A stretch of 64,000 nt of DNA from Lithospermum erythrorhizon (GCA_019722365.1 JADFUC010001311.1:62001-126000), one strand, 5' to 3'. Positions 42,651 to 55,733 are shown, counted from the stretch's first letter. The notes: generated by a model from the sequence alone, not told the origin. Numbers and translations are program-made.

Positions 42651-45528
42651 ACAAATAAATTATAAAGTAAATACTAATACTAAATCTCAATGAAATATAT
42701 TAGTATCAAGAATTCCATTATACTTAACCAAACCAAACACTGCATACATTTTGAATTTAGTATAATAGTAGGTCAGTAACCACCATGTAAACTACATAAC
42801 CTTGTGTGTCGTTAGCATACCATTCAAGATACCAGCCTCAGATTCCTCCGGTCAAACCGAAGCAAGTGAGATAAATTCACCTAAACAAAATTACTGAACG
42901 ATCATCCGAAGCCCACAACGTTAAAGCTAAATCACTCAACACGATCCATTGTCATATCAAAGTGCAAACTGTAACACCTCATCGTCAGCCATTGGCCCGT
43001 ATAATGCAACCGATTTCACAACTTTAAAATTGGCCTGACACGCCGCTTAAATTTTAATTGGCGAGATTCTTATTACTTTTGCTTTTTATTTTACCACAAA
43101 TAGAAGACATAATCAAATAACACATGCAACATGAAAAATAAAATGCGAATGCACATCCAGGCGTGATGATATTACCCCAGCTCCTATTACATTTTCAAAC
43201 TTGAAACCAATATTATCTACTTCCCCATACAATTTCGTCTTCCGCTTTCCTAATTCCACTCAAGCTCCGCCTTTGAATTACAATTCAAATACACTAATCC
43301 CAACTTCTAGACAACACATGCAATCTCAAGGGGAGAAACAAGAAAATTAAATAAAATAAAATAATACGACTCAACAGTCATATATAACAATACGGGTACT
43401 AGACCGGAAAACATGTTCATATCAATACACCTCCATCTCTATATTCCATAACAATATATATACGGGCAAAAATATTGCAAAACAAATAAATGCACTTAAT
43501 GTCACATATATTAAATGAATGAAATATCTAGGTTCATAATTGACTAATTAATTACCCATTATATTTTGATAATTACTCCTCTCTCTCTCCAATAATTAAT
43601 GTAAATTTTGAATCGAAATATATTCACATACGACACGATAATTTGGCTACAATAATTACCAACCTCTAAATTATAAATAATTACTACAAGTAATTAACCC
43701 AAAATTTAAAATTTAAAAGTTAATTTATGAAATATTTTTAAAAAATTATCACTAATGAAAATAATTTTCAGTGGAAATATAAATCAAATTTAATGCCATT
43801 CAAGATATATATTCAATCATCTTAATGACAAAATTTATGATTTAACATTTAAAACCTAAATTAATTACCAATAACGAAACAAAAAATAATTACATAAAAT
43901 ACATTTGTGGTTTTCTAAAACGGACGACCTAACTTAAACGACCAAACCGGCCTCCGCCACCCATGACGACACGCCGCACCGGACGCGCCTCGGTGCCATT
44001 CACAAAGCTCTAAACCGACATTTTGCAATTCATTTCAAAGTGGAATTTTATCAAATTCCTGGCTTTTCTTCAACATCAATGTATTATCATTATCAACACG
44101 CCCAAGTTGGAATTTTATCAAAAACACTTTCGCTTTTTATTAAAAACCCAAAACAATCCGTAAATTCAACGAATTTTTGAGTACTTAGAAAATTCAAACA
44201 TTCGAAAAACTCGCTACGAACCACAGTGGTCAAGAACACATGCATTTAATTTCGTAATTTTATAAAATTTCTAAACTCACCGTAAAATCGAAATGATTCT
44301 ACCTCAAATTAAAAACGAAATTAATCAATTTTTAATCCCTTTCATTCATGAAACAATTAAATAAACTTCCAAATCATCAAAACTGGACATGAAGCTCGAT
44401 GCCCACCCATGCCAAACATATATATAAATGGGTTGATTTTTTTTTTCATATTATATATATTCAATAATCAATATATAACCTCATGAAATAATCAAAATTA
44501 ACTAACAACTATGTCAACAATACAATCAAACTAGATAAAATTCATTAAACTCTTAGTACTGAAATAATTCTGTTAATCTAAGAGATGAATTTAATCACGA
44601 CGTAACACCAATTCATACATCCCGGATTCTCAAAATAATGTAAATTAATCTAAACATAAATACAAATGTGCCTATCACGAATTTTACATCAAGAACGCAG
44701 TCGACTGAACCCAAATCCCCACGGTTCCTCGCTAAAGCCCCTTCTACATCCTCCAACGCTTGTTCACTGAAAGACGTCTCTGACAGATACACCAAGAGGG
44801 AAACCCAACCTAACTCGACTACAGAGTTGAGGATGAAACAGAATCGGGAAGAGAAAAATTCTTCCACCTCCAAGTGGAGGGGCGGCACACTTAGAGCTGA
44901 GGTTTTTTATGATTCTAATATCGTTTAAAAACCCAACCTCTTAAATACCAAGTCTCCAAATCTCCTCGTTAACTCAACTTAATTGTAATCAAGTATGAAG
45001 TCTCTAATTAAATAATGAAAGCATTAAAATAGTCATGTTTCATTTTAATTAATCCTAACATGTCAATTAAAATACTAACGAATACTCATCGCACAACTTA
45101 TCGTTCATCGATCTCAATTGCTTAATTGATTAAACTCGCAGTTTAACCACCGATGCTCATCAAATATATATATTTGACAAATATATAAATATCAGAAATA
45201 CATTTCTCAAAGATAATGTCTCGCTTAATTTCATTCACGAAATAATATTCGAATATCATTGTAATGCTAGCTGAATCTTCTGCGCCGATAATAGTAGAAG
45301 TTTTATAATACACAATCAATTAATTACTACATATAACGATTAATTTAGTAAAGATCTAAGAATCTCCTCATATAACCCTTAAATTATCATAGAATCTAAT
45401 ACTAAGAATATACCATTACTAAGTGAACACTAAGTTCGAGTAATCACATTTAACCAACCCTAGAACGAATCGATACACAATCATTTAACAAAAGACAATA
45501 GTGGAATCAATTTCATCGATTTCCAACA
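42651..45528 (-). repeat. 5' LTR plus leader of the large copia element
   Basis: On the minus strand it begins TGTTGGAAATCGATGAAATT (45528) and runs about 2.9 kb before gag. It contains a GC-rich patch at 43920-44010. The LTR/leader boundary and PBS could not be placed. Long LTRs with copia gene order are typical of Sirevirus-like elements, but I see no direct proof of that lineage. Open frames at 44613-44928 lie inside the LTR and match no domain. Confidence 0.68.
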
Positions 45529-45564
45529 TTATCACTTAGTAAAATTCATACTAGACTTAGCACA

Positions 45565-48500
45565 CTGGGTTACTGGATGTTAGTCTACTCAGAACGCTTA
45601 GTAAATCGTTCGTTAAAATCGGCTCAACCGTTAATGACATCTCGCAAAATGGCTCGTAAATCGCTTGAAATCAAGCTCGCTAATCGTCAGAAACCGGTTA
45701 ATAATATACCAATAAACAGATCCCAAGACATACTTTGGGGTCACAGTAACCCCAAACTCAAATGACCTTAATTGCCACTCTTTAAAGGTCTGTTAGAGAG
45801 TTTTCTCTCTCCGTCAGCCTAGAGAGTCAGAGAGTATGCCTCTTTTACTGTTGATAATGCATCAGCAAACCATACAATTAACGTAAGGTTGAAATTAGAT
45901 CTACAAGTAAGAAAACTAACATCGCAAGGTTGAAATTAGATCTACAGCAAGAAAACTAGTACTAGATGGTCAGTTATTTCATGTGCGATGTTGTGCTCAC
46001 ATCCTAAATTTGTTGGTTCAAGATGGTCTCGATGTCATAAAAAATGTTGTAGACAAAATAAGAAGTGGTGTGAAATATTTATTAAATTTTGAAACTAGAT
46101 GTAAAGAGTTTGGAAAGATGGTTAACTTATTAGAGCTAGCGTTAAGTATTATAGAAAACAAGATGGAACTCAACATGGTTCATGTTGTCCATGGCTTGTT
46201 TCCATAGGACTGTGTGGCCAAGATGTGCGGAGGTTAATGCATCATTTGTTCATTATTTGCCAACTGAAGCTCATTGGGAGAATGTCGTTGACATATCTGA
46301 CTTCTTGGAAGTACTTGCGGATATCACTGAAATCATTAGTGGTAGTCATTATCCTACTATTAACTTATTTTTATCTGAGCTTTGGGGAGTGAAAAACATA
46401 TTGGAAAGAAACATTCAATCAGATAAGCCGCATTTGCAAACGATGGCTCAAGAATTGAAGTTGAATTACAACAAATATTGGTCTCAATTTGATATCTTAT
46501 TATCGATTGGAGCTTTTCTTGATCCAAGTAGTTATGTTGCTAGTATCAAAGTTTCACAGTATATACTCTTTAATTTATAATTTAATTTATATCAACGTCA
46601 TAAGATTTAAAATTTTGGCCAACTATTTCAGCATCAGCAACCAACTCAGTTTCTAACGCTTAGCAGAATAAATTGCGACAGAAAGACATATTTCAAGAAG
46701 AGATTGATCTTTATGAAGAAAACTTTATAGATACGATTGATCGATTTAAAAAACGAATTACTTTGACATCAAGTAGGAAAGATTCACACGCCTAAAAATG
46801 CAGGTTTAAAGTGGGCCGAATGCATTGATTATTTTACAAGATGGAAATTTTTTTTATGGAAGTTATTTCTATAAACTTGTTTGTGCCTACACTATTTAAA
46901 ATCCTCTTATGCGGACCTAGTTCTTCACCAAAACAATAGAGTATTATGCATTGCATTTTTTTGAGGCAAAAGAGCTTTAAGAAGTTTCATTTTTATTGTG
47001 CTTTGAATGAATGGCTGCTATAAACTTGACATTGTGCAACTGCTGTTAACTCTCGTTACAATAAATTCCATTTTTAAGTGATTACTACGTAGACATACCA
47101 GATTGCAGAATAAATAATGGCGATAGTGCCAGATAAAGTCAAATTTCGACTCATGCATGAGATGTGAGCATTGCGCGTACGTAAGAATGAAAGATTCAGA
47201 TAAGTATTTATTTGTACTCTCGATCATGTTTTAATCCTTCAATGATGCCTGCTCCCAACCCGGCCCTATCGACAATCGAACCGTATACTGTTGCGTGTTT
47301 TACTTAGTACGCCTATTATTTTATTACTTTTGTGCCGAGTCACTTTAGCACAGAATCGAAGGTGACCGATAACCTGTAGTCAAGAGATTTTATCAGACTT
47401 TTTCAAATGTTTCAGTTTGTTTATATGCCTTTGACAAGAAAACTAGAAAGTAATATATGCATGTTTCACTGGCTGGTTTCCGCATTTGTAAACTAGTAGA
47501 AACTAGTTTGCTTGTATATGGTCTTCTCTCATTTCTCATGAAACTTTTAGGTATAAAATACGGATATGCTCTTAAGTAAGATACACCAGTTTGCTTAAGG
47601 AGTATGGTAATATAAGAAACCATATCGGGTTCAAATATTGATAGAACTGTCGGGCATAATTCTGAATTTGGAAAGTGGAAAGCGGAAAAACAAGTAATAG
47701 ATGAATTCTACAATCACAATGTATATGATAATTCCGTAACCATTTTGGATTATTATATCGGGGAGAGTGTCTTGTGCGCCAAATTTGGATGCAAAGTTGG
47801 ATGTGTCATAATAGTGGATGGCATTTAGAACCAAAGTATCCCATCCTTAGTTACAAAGTATGTTCTTTCATCTTAAGATAATTGTAGAGTTTTTAGAATC
47901 AACTTTTAGTGCGGGGAGGAGGATTATTGATCCGAAGAGAAAGGCCAATGAAAGTTTCACTGCTGATGTTACTGAAGCTATCAAAGAAAGAGTTATATAT
48001 GGAATCAAGAGGTGTGGAAAGTGAAACAAAGTTTTAAATGTTCATTTATTTTCTTTATCCTACTTTTATTTCTTAATGTTACATATATATGTTTTTGTTT
48101 TTGTTCTTTCTAAATATTTTTAAACTTGTGAATTAGCAGCTGGAAGTAGAAGAAGAGAAGCTAGCGTATAATTTCTCAAAATTAACATTGGTATAAGCTC
48201 TAATTTCAGGGGTATTTTTGTTTAGTGTGAATTTGTTATACTAAACTTTAACTTTTCACATTTATTTGAAGGGGGAATCTGGAGCTACTTCAAATACTTG
48301 ACTTATTGATTATGATGTTGATTAAGTCTTCAACCTTGAAGAATTTATTGTCTTTGTTAACTTGATCATCTCTTTTGCTAGAAATAGAATAATATGGTTA
48401 TGTTTCAAATACTTGAAACTCCTCTTTTGGTAGAAATGATAAGCACTGGAGCAAGCTTTTGTTAGTTGCTTTTTGAATTATGTTATTTGTGAGTGTTTTC

Positions 48501-48769
48501 ACTGTTTTGTAATAGTATGATCCGATTAACGAACCGTATTACGATTTTATTCGAATTACGATTTGCGATCCGATTAACGAATTTGTTTTACTGGATTTAA
48601 TACGGTTCGATTAAAGAACCGGTTTTATACGATTTTATTTCGAACCGATTATGAATTGAACAACCGATTCGGTTGACTAACGAACCGATTTTCGAATCGA
48701 TTCGGTTTGCTTAACGATCCGAACCGGTTTGGCCCAAAACCGGCTCGATTCGGTTCGTTAACAACCCTA
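45565..48769 (+). mobile_element. hAT transposon, decayed, with terminal region preserved
   Basis: The right end (48490-48769) is a cluster of GAACCG/CGGTTCG motifs ending GGTTCGTTAACAACCCTA, i.e. TAGGGTTGTTAACGAACC in reverse, a common plant hAT terminus. The left side (45590-45720) shows matching material (CGTTCGTTAAAATCGG, CTCAACCGTTAATG, AAACCGGTTAA), but its exact end is eroded. Decayed transposase coding lies between. CTTGCAGT after the right end and CTTAGCAC before 45574 may be a worn 8-bp target duplication. Confidence 0.66.
45983..47990 (+). pseudogene. hAT transposase (RICESLEEPER-like), broken
   Basis: Readable parts in order: MRCCAHILNLLVQDGLDVIK (the conserved RCxAHILNL-V-DGL motif), VKYLLNFETRCKEF; after a frameshift TEAHWENVVDISDFLEVLAD, ISGSHYPTINLFLSELWGVK and SQFDILLSIGAFLDPSSYV (the LDPR-like region); then, after about 1 kb of decayed sequence, the C-terminal dimerisation part with VESTFSAGRRIIDPKRKA (47890-47950, frameshifted). 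Plant hAT transposases of this type are about 650-700 residues. Stops and frameshifts rule out activity, and part of the 46600-47700 interval seems to be unrelated or unrecognisable sequence. Confidence 0.78.
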
Positions 48770-50256
48770 CTTGCAGTAAGTCCATCCAGTTTGACATAAA
48801 CCGGAGATCAAATCCAAGACTCAAGATCAAGTCCACACAGCCAACACGGAAATATGCTGCTAAGGCTCCCCGACTCGGACCATATCCAAGTCCAGACCAG
48901 TCTCACATTCATCAACACTAGGACACATATCCAGCTCATCAGAGAGCACCGATCCAAATCAAATCCAAGTCAAATCAAGCTCAAATCAAGCCAAGTTCAT
49001 ACCAAGCTCTTATCAAGATCAAGTCAACTCAAGCAAGTAAGACATCTTACAAATCCTCAACAAACGGTTAGAGATCCATAGTTTGGACAGTCCATCCTCT
49101 TGATAAAACTTGTACACTGAAAAATTTCCCCCTACAATGAGTTTTATTTTATTCCTCCTTAAATAAATAATAAAAATTCTTCTTTCCATTACAAGATTAT
49201 TGTTTCTTTTGCCAAATATAAATAGTGGACTCTAGTTCAATTGGATCAATAACATGCAACCAATAAATCAATATAATAGAAAATAGTTCTTAACCTCCAA
49301 CACCTTCTACCTTAATACAATACTTCATCGTTCTTCCTTTCGGAAAGCATCAGATTTGATTTATTGGTAAATAAAATTATAATTTAGTCGAAATGTGTTA
49401 CATTGATTTGATTTAAGTTATTGTGCCAGTAGTTAATTAAGTACATTGAAATATCTCATCAAATAAGAGTACTATATTAATTTGATTGATTAATTTTGGT
49501 AATTGAAAACACATGATACTCTGTAATTTTTTGGGATGAAGATAAATAGATAATATCTTTGTGTAGTCAATTCAATAGTCTAGTAGTTAGTGGACTTGGT
49601 CTAATAGCCATTTAGTGAAGGTCCTTACTCATATAGCAATTAGCAAGTAGCATGTGTATGTCATTATTACATTTATATTATTAGTTGAACCATACATACG
49701 TTTACTCGTAACGCTGAAGTAATGATCCGCAATGGTGAATTACTCATCTGACATCTCCAGCTCCTATCGTGATGCACCATCTATCATTTTCATATTCTTT
49801 CTTTTTTAGTACTACAAAATCTTTAAAATACCTTTTGCATACAAAAGACTATTTTCAAGTCATAACCCGAGAATCTTCTAGAATACTTAGTTTGTTCAAT
49901 TTTCAAACTATTTTCAATTTTCGATAATTTAGAGATGAAATGTGCACTTTTAATAAGAGCAATAATAATATAGAGGATAGATATAGCTTTATCCTACCTT
50001 GATTTGGACCGAATCTCATTTTTATTAAGAAAAAACATATACTGGTAATATTTAGATAATTATAATATTGTCACTATTCTTACTATTCAGAGCGAGGGCA
50101 TGTGTTTCAGTTTAAAACTAACTAAAAATACGGAGTATATATAGAGAGTAAATATAATCTAATTTATTTTGAAGTACATAATTTATGGATATTCAGAATA
50201 AGTTCATATACACTTACGTAAAACATAATCTTTTTTCTACGCATACAAACCACTAG
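48770..50256. other. Spacer with LTR-like remnant
   Basis: At 48930-49040 a degenerate AAATCAAGCTC-like repeat is present. At 49212 a TATA-like CAAATATAAATAGTGG is followed by a leader-like AACCTCCAACACCTTC (49288), resembling an LTR promoter region on the plus strand. I could not define element ends. The rest is AT-rich with no gene. Confidence 0.35.
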
Positions 50257-50263
50257 TATAAAT

Positions 50264-50871
50264 TAGGGGTATTAATGCGGATCGGTCGGTTCGGTTCGGT
50301 TTATTGCAGCCCAGAATCAGGCACATTCGCTCGGTTCTCTCAAAGAGTTGAAACTGTCGGTTGATTCCTAACGTCAGTTTGATTACATTTCGGTTTTAAG
50401 ATAATTTTTGAGTCATAGATATTTGAACTTAAAATTAAGTCTTAAGACTAGAAGTAATCATATAATTTCAATGAACTCCTTTTTAAAATTAATTATCTGA
50501 TCTACGTTAATATTAAATCTGTGATATCACTTTTTTACATATCTTTGTATTACTATATTATTAGTTTAGAAAAATTTATATATATTTTATTAAGATTATC
50601 TGCGATAATGAACAAAGGATTAAAAGCTAAGTTCTCCTTCTTAAAATGTACATATAAATAATACGGATCTTGAAAAATATAATAAATGAAAATTGAAATA
50701 CGCATAAAAGTCCCAGACATCGGTCAGGATTCGGTCTTCGAAACCAAACTTAAATTAGTTCGGTTCTCTCCGACATCGAACCTAAATCGGTTCGGTTCCC
50801 AATCGGTTCCAAAAATTTAAGTTATTTTCGGTTCGGTTCGGATTGATTTCAAATTTTGTGCATACTCCAAA
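50264..50871. mobile_element. Non-autonomous hAT-like element, about 0.6 kb
   Basis: Both ends are rich in CGGTTCGGTTCGG (50284-50302 and 50828-50841). The outermost sequence TTAGGGGTATTAATGCGG on the left corresponds to GGAGTATGCACAAAATT on the reversed right end. TATAAAT flanks both sides (50257-50263 and 50872-50878), which would be a 7-bp (eroded 8-bp) target duplication. There is no coding capacity, only AT-rich filler. Confidence 0.62.
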
Positions 50872-51104
50872 TATAAATAGATTTACGGACCATATCAAGT
50901 GGATTAGACATGCAAATCAACATACTAACTATGACAGTCATGATAAAAATTGATGTGTTTGACTATAGAATAAACTGACAATATATATGAGATAGAGTAA
51001 CAAGCTATAAGGATATTTTTTATTCACTCGAAAAAAACATAATCTATCAATGTGAATGAATTTCTTCACTCTTGCTTATTGCAAAGGATAAGATGACTAG
51101 TGAT

Positions 51105-53675
51105 GTTACGGTCAGGTTAGATCGGACATATCAACGGGATGTCGAGCGGACAGCCTATAAGTTTAGATGGTAACCATATCGTGATTTGTGAAGGCGCAGT
51201 AGCATCGAGAGGTCTCGATGGGGTCTTGATGGCGCTAAAAGACACGTCTCTGTAAATACCTGTTCGAGACCTAGGGGGTCTTGATGACCTGCGCGCTGAG
51301 GCGATTTTTGAACTTGTTTTCCTATTCGGTTTAGGTTTTAGACCTAGAGTTTCTGTAGTCCATATATATGAGTGTTAGGAGTCTACATGTGGAGTGTGTA
51401 GAAAAACACGCCATACAATAATTGGTTGAAATCAACCTTGTAGGTTAGAATAGGGAGAATTTATTCTTATTCTTAAAATTGTGAGAGTTTATTATAATTC
51501 TTGGTGAGGTTGTGAAAAGAGTCATGAGAGAGATTCGAGAGAAGCGTATATAGAGAAGAGACTTATTGCTGGGTTTATGTGAGAAAAAATTAAAATTTGA
51601 GAGGTCGTTGAGTAGGGTTCTTGAGTCCACTAACAATCTTCATGATATTATTAATGAATCTGCAGTAGGCTGGATGTACCTTTCATATTGAGGGGGAACC
51701 AGGATAAAATCCTTGTGTGATTTAATTTATGTATTATTTTCTTTTCTGTTTGTCATATCTGAATTAGTGTTGTATCATACGGTTAATTTTGTTGTTGTGC
51801 ATCTGGGCCGGGGTCTAAGTTATTATTGTCAATTATGGGGTTTGTAACATTATAGGATTCCCTAAATATTGGTATCAAAGCTTGGTTGTAAGCTTGGTGG
51901 ATCTTGAATACCTAGGAATTGGTATCCCGAAGCAATTTTGATGATTGAAAGTTTATTCAGTACGTATGGTGGGTTGAAAGATGGTGTCTTGATGCAAGAT
52001 GTGCTCCATTATTTGTTAGGACTAATGGTGGAAGATGAGATTGACTGCGGGTGTGTTTTAGAGCATCCTTGGGGTTGTCACTAGAGATTTATTAGATAAG
52101 CTCATCTTGAAGATGAAGGTCCTTGGAGATTTGTGATATGTGTAACGTGGGTTTGTACATCACGGGTTATCGCTGGAAGAAATGGAGGACCCTGGAGGAA
52201 ATTTGTGGCATGGATTGTGTGGTGTTGAAGATGATGATGGTTGTGAAGTAGGATCGGTGTACAAACTACATGTGAAAATCGACCGAGGGTTTCTTGGTTA
52301 TTAGAAGCAGTTGTCGCTAGCATTAAAATTCATGTGTTGTGGTACTAGAAGAAGATACTATGGAAGTTACAGAGCCATGAAAAGGCAAAAGCGGGTTTTG
52401 TATTGGAGGAGTCGGACAAGTGCCTTAGGCGTGAGAATACGAACTTCGTTCGGTGATGAGGATGGGAGATGGTATGAGCACAGGGTTGTTGCTCGGGGTC
52501 CAATGTTATGAACATGTACAGGTTACTGACGGGTTGTGTTGCATGAATATCGAGTTAGGCTGGCGTGGTTAGAAGTCGATGTGAGGTGTTTATACCTCGA
52601 AAGGATTTACTAGCGAAGGAATGTTCGGTCAAGCCGAGGTCAATGGAGGTGGAGCAGTGGGAGTTGTCGACACGGAAGGAAAGAAGAGGAGGGAATTCAT
52701 CGATGATAATCGAGCTTGAAGGTTGTTCAAGGTGTTTGGGATAGAAGATCGGGAGTTGCCTGTAAGGCAGAATATGGTGATAATTTGAATGTGGTGAAAA
52801 TTCCAACAGGGCAAAGGTATTGACTATTTTGATTTTGTCTCTTCGATAGTCAGTTGGTATTGATATTTGTTAAGGATTGGTGAAAAATTCATTGAAGTTA
52901 GGGATCAAATTTAGTGGGAGTTCAGGGATGATGAACTCAGGAAGAGCTGCTGCAGATGGTGCTTGAAGATGATGATCCAAAAATATCTTCAAGTGGGTGA
53001 TTGTTGATTTGTGAAATTTTTAAATTTGGTCTCGATAGCCTACCGATGGCGAGAAGACCGTACAGCAAATACATGTTCGAGGACTTAGGGAATACCGATG
53101 ACTTGCGCCCTGAGGTGATTTTGTGGCTGTTTTTGGACTTGTTTTTCTATTCGATTTAGGTTGGTCTCTGTAGTCTATATATATGAATGTTAGGAGTCTC
53201 TATGAGTTTGTGAAAAACACCAGAGTGTGTGAAAACACCACCATCCCAATGGTGCTTGGAAATCAACCTTGTAGGTTTGAACATGAAGAGTTTATTTTGA
53301 TTCTTAGAATTATGAGCGTTTATTATAATTCTTGTTGAGGTTGTGAAAAAAGTCATGAGAGATTCAAGAGAGCATATATGGAACAACAGTGCACGGAGTT
53401 TTAGGTAATGAAAACATTCGGTTGAAGGTCATTGAGTATGAAGTTGAGTTACTGTGTCTTCATGATATTATTGGATCTGCGGCGTCTTTGGATGTACCTT
53501 TGGCGTTGAGGGAGCAGGTAAAATCGCAGTATGCGATTTAATGAGCCCAGCCATTATTTTCTTTTGTTTGTCATATACGAGATTAGTGTTGTATCATCCC
53601 AGTTGGTTGTTGTGCATCACAGGCGAGTACGAGTTATTGTTAGTATGAGGTTGCGATAGCGGTGTCGATTCCTAA
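51105..53675 (+). mobile_element. Small non-autonomous copia-type LTR element
   Basis: Two direct repeats, about 51105-51850 and 52925-53675, share long stretches such as TATATATATGARTGTTAGGAGTC, AATCAACCTTGTAGGTT, GAGGTTGTGAAAARAGTCATGAGAG and AGATTAGTGTTGTATCAT. The first is followed by TTGGTATCAAAGCTTGG (51880), a tRNA-Met-type primer-binding site, and the second is preceded by a purine-rich AAATTTAGTGGGAG (52908). The 1.1-kb interior has no gag or pol domain. The LTR is the same family as the minus-strand LTRs at 11978-18775. Exact termini and target duplication are unclear. Confidence 0.75.
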
Positions 53676-53689
53676 CATATCAGATATTT

Positions 53690-54020
53690 TTTTTGGGATT
53701 GGAACCAGTCCGAAACCTTACCGGATGGATACCGGATCCCGGTTTTTCGGACCGATTCCGAACGGGTATGATCTAGAAAACCCAAAAAAAAAAACCCTAA
53801 ATCAGATAACACCAAATCAAAACAACATGAATTAAGGTAATAAGTTGAGGTAAAAAGAATTAAATTTACTTGAGAAATGAAATTTGTCTGTATACTTGAG
53901 AAATGAAGGGGTGGGGATGGATTTCATTATATATCAAATTTATCGGGTATGTACCGGTTTTAGCGGTTCGGATCCGACCTGTTCTCGATCCAAAAAAAAT
54001 AATCGGGACCGAACTGATAG
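53690..54020. repeat. GAACCG/CCGGAT-rich patch, possible hAT end
   Basis: GGAACCAGTCCGAAACC, ATACCGGATCCCGG and GCGGTTCGGATCCGACC are motifs like those at the hAT termini near 48.7 and 50.3 kb. No clear termini or transposase are present. Confidence 0.35.
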
Positions 54021-54351
54021 TCTATTGAAGGGATATTCGTTTTATTCTTTTCGAATAGATCTCGAATGGTTGGATGGTTTGATGGTTTTCGATTTATCCG
54101 GCCAAACACTAAAGATGACTATGAAGTTCATCATACTGAACTGGAGCAAGACTGGCAAGAGTATGACAAATCAAGCCGCAAGTCATCATATCCCAAGGAA
54201 TTTGTATCATATTGGAACACCTCTAGCTAACTATCCAAGTGACCAATCCTTTGTGATCTTACACGTGAACTCCTCAATGTCGACGCTCAAAACACATCCC
54301 AATTTCAATTTAGAATGTACCATTATGGAGTAGATATTATTAAATAATATT

Positions 54352-54643
54352 GAATTGATATAATTGTATTATCCTTATGATTTGATTAATTATAATAAGT
54401 ATATTTATTACGGAATGAAGATATTTGGTGTCCAAGTGAAAATATCATGTACATGATTTACTTGATTAATTAGATATTCATTACTTGGTGTCCATGTGAA
54501 AATATCATTCCGTAATATTCATAAGTATCTTTAATGTCTTACACTAACGTTGAAATATTCATACTTCAACTAGTAATATAACATTCCCCAGAGCACAAGG
54601 TGAAGGAAGATATTTTCACGGAGTATAGATATTATATCAATTC
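54352..54643. repeat. Nested fold-back, about 290 bp
   Basis: GAATTGATATAAT (54352-54364) pairs with ATTATATCAATTC (54631-54643), and inside that TATTACGGAATGA (54406-54418) pairs with TCATTCCGTAATA (54505-54517). Between them TTGGTGTCCAAGTGAAAATA (about 54427) is directly repeated as TTGGTGTCCATGTGAAAATA (about 54485). Confidence 0.75.
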
Positions 54644-54923
54644 ATGTATATATTGTGTTCTCTCTATAGATAGAGAGGAATTTCATCAGTATTGAATGAG
54701 TTAGACAATGACATTGATCCAAACGATCATAATTTGTGCATTTTGATAAATATAGTGTCGCCTGTCTCTCGCTTAATCTTCAAAATACGTTCACTCTTCA
54801 AAATAATATCCATAATTATTCAATGAATAGACAATAACATTTTGATAAAATATACATTCACTACTCCTCAAATAAAATTATATTCATCACTTTTCAAAAT
54901 AATATCCATTTTGATTGCAACAA

Positions 54924-55260
54924 TACTACTAGAAAAATGACCAGTAACTAAGGACGAATTCGTAGTTAACATGTTGGTAAAGGCTCTTACCAACCGTTTA
55001 GCAACGGAATTGCCCCTAGCCTCTGCGACGTTGCAAAATCAAAAAATGACCATGAAACATCCGTTGCTAATCTAATAGGCACGATTTTACAGCCATGATT
55101 CCTTGATCAACAAACCCGAGTGAAACGAGTCAATTCGTTGCTAACTCGTTCATATGTCTGCAACAATTACGAACGCCATTGCTAACACCCTTGCTAACTT
55201 GTTAAAATACTTTAAAGCCTCTTGCAAACACTTTGAAGCCCCTTGCAAACATATTGCTAA
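54924..55260. mobile_element. CACTA-like element, left terminal region
   Basis: TACTACTAGAAAAATG (54924) is one base from the CACTACTAGAAAAA terminus of plant CACTA/En-Spm elements. The following 330 bp carry repeated CGTTGCTAA, GCAACGG and CTTGCAAAC-type motifs, the usual subterminal repeats that bind transposase. The first base of the terminus is mutated from C to T. No transposase was found. Confidence 0.6.
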
Positions 55261-55733
55261 ATATCAATACTAATTTTAAAAAAATAGATATAAATTTTAA
55301 TATTATTTTGTATTACAATTACAATTGACCATTAGATGACAATACTAGAAAATAATTCAACAAATACTAATTAAAATAAATATTAAACAAAAAATATTTC
55401 AACAATCAAACATACATATATCCAATAAAATTGATAAAAATAAATTAAAACAACAAATTTAAAATAATAGAATATTCAACTAAAACAACTATTCATTTCC
55501 CCATCTTCATCTTCCAAAATAGCAAAACAATCTAGACAACAAAATGAAAATGAAAATACACTACACAAAACATATCAACTCTTAATAAGAGCCCGGTGAA
55601 CAAAGAACCAAAAATGGTAATAATAGATCTAAACATCAAATAAGAGGTGAGGTGTTGATGAGGCAGTTAACGTAGAATGTACGTCGGAGATGTTGCAGGT
55701 CTTCGTCGAGGGAGGTTCTTGTCTAGTGGTGAA
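55261..55733. other. AT-rich interior of the CACTA-like region
   Basis: A-rich sequence with no coding signal. It precedes an LTR-like start TGTAATACTCGTTAC at 55734. Confidence 0.4.

Noticed and set aside
44613..44928. Opposed open frames of 91 and 86 residues
   Set aside because: They overlap on opposite strands within the 5' LTR of the copia element and match no domain.
53884..54333. 149-residue plus-strand open frame
   Set aside because: It spans a GAACCG-rich repeat patch and the start of a fold-back; no domain was recognised and composition changes midway.
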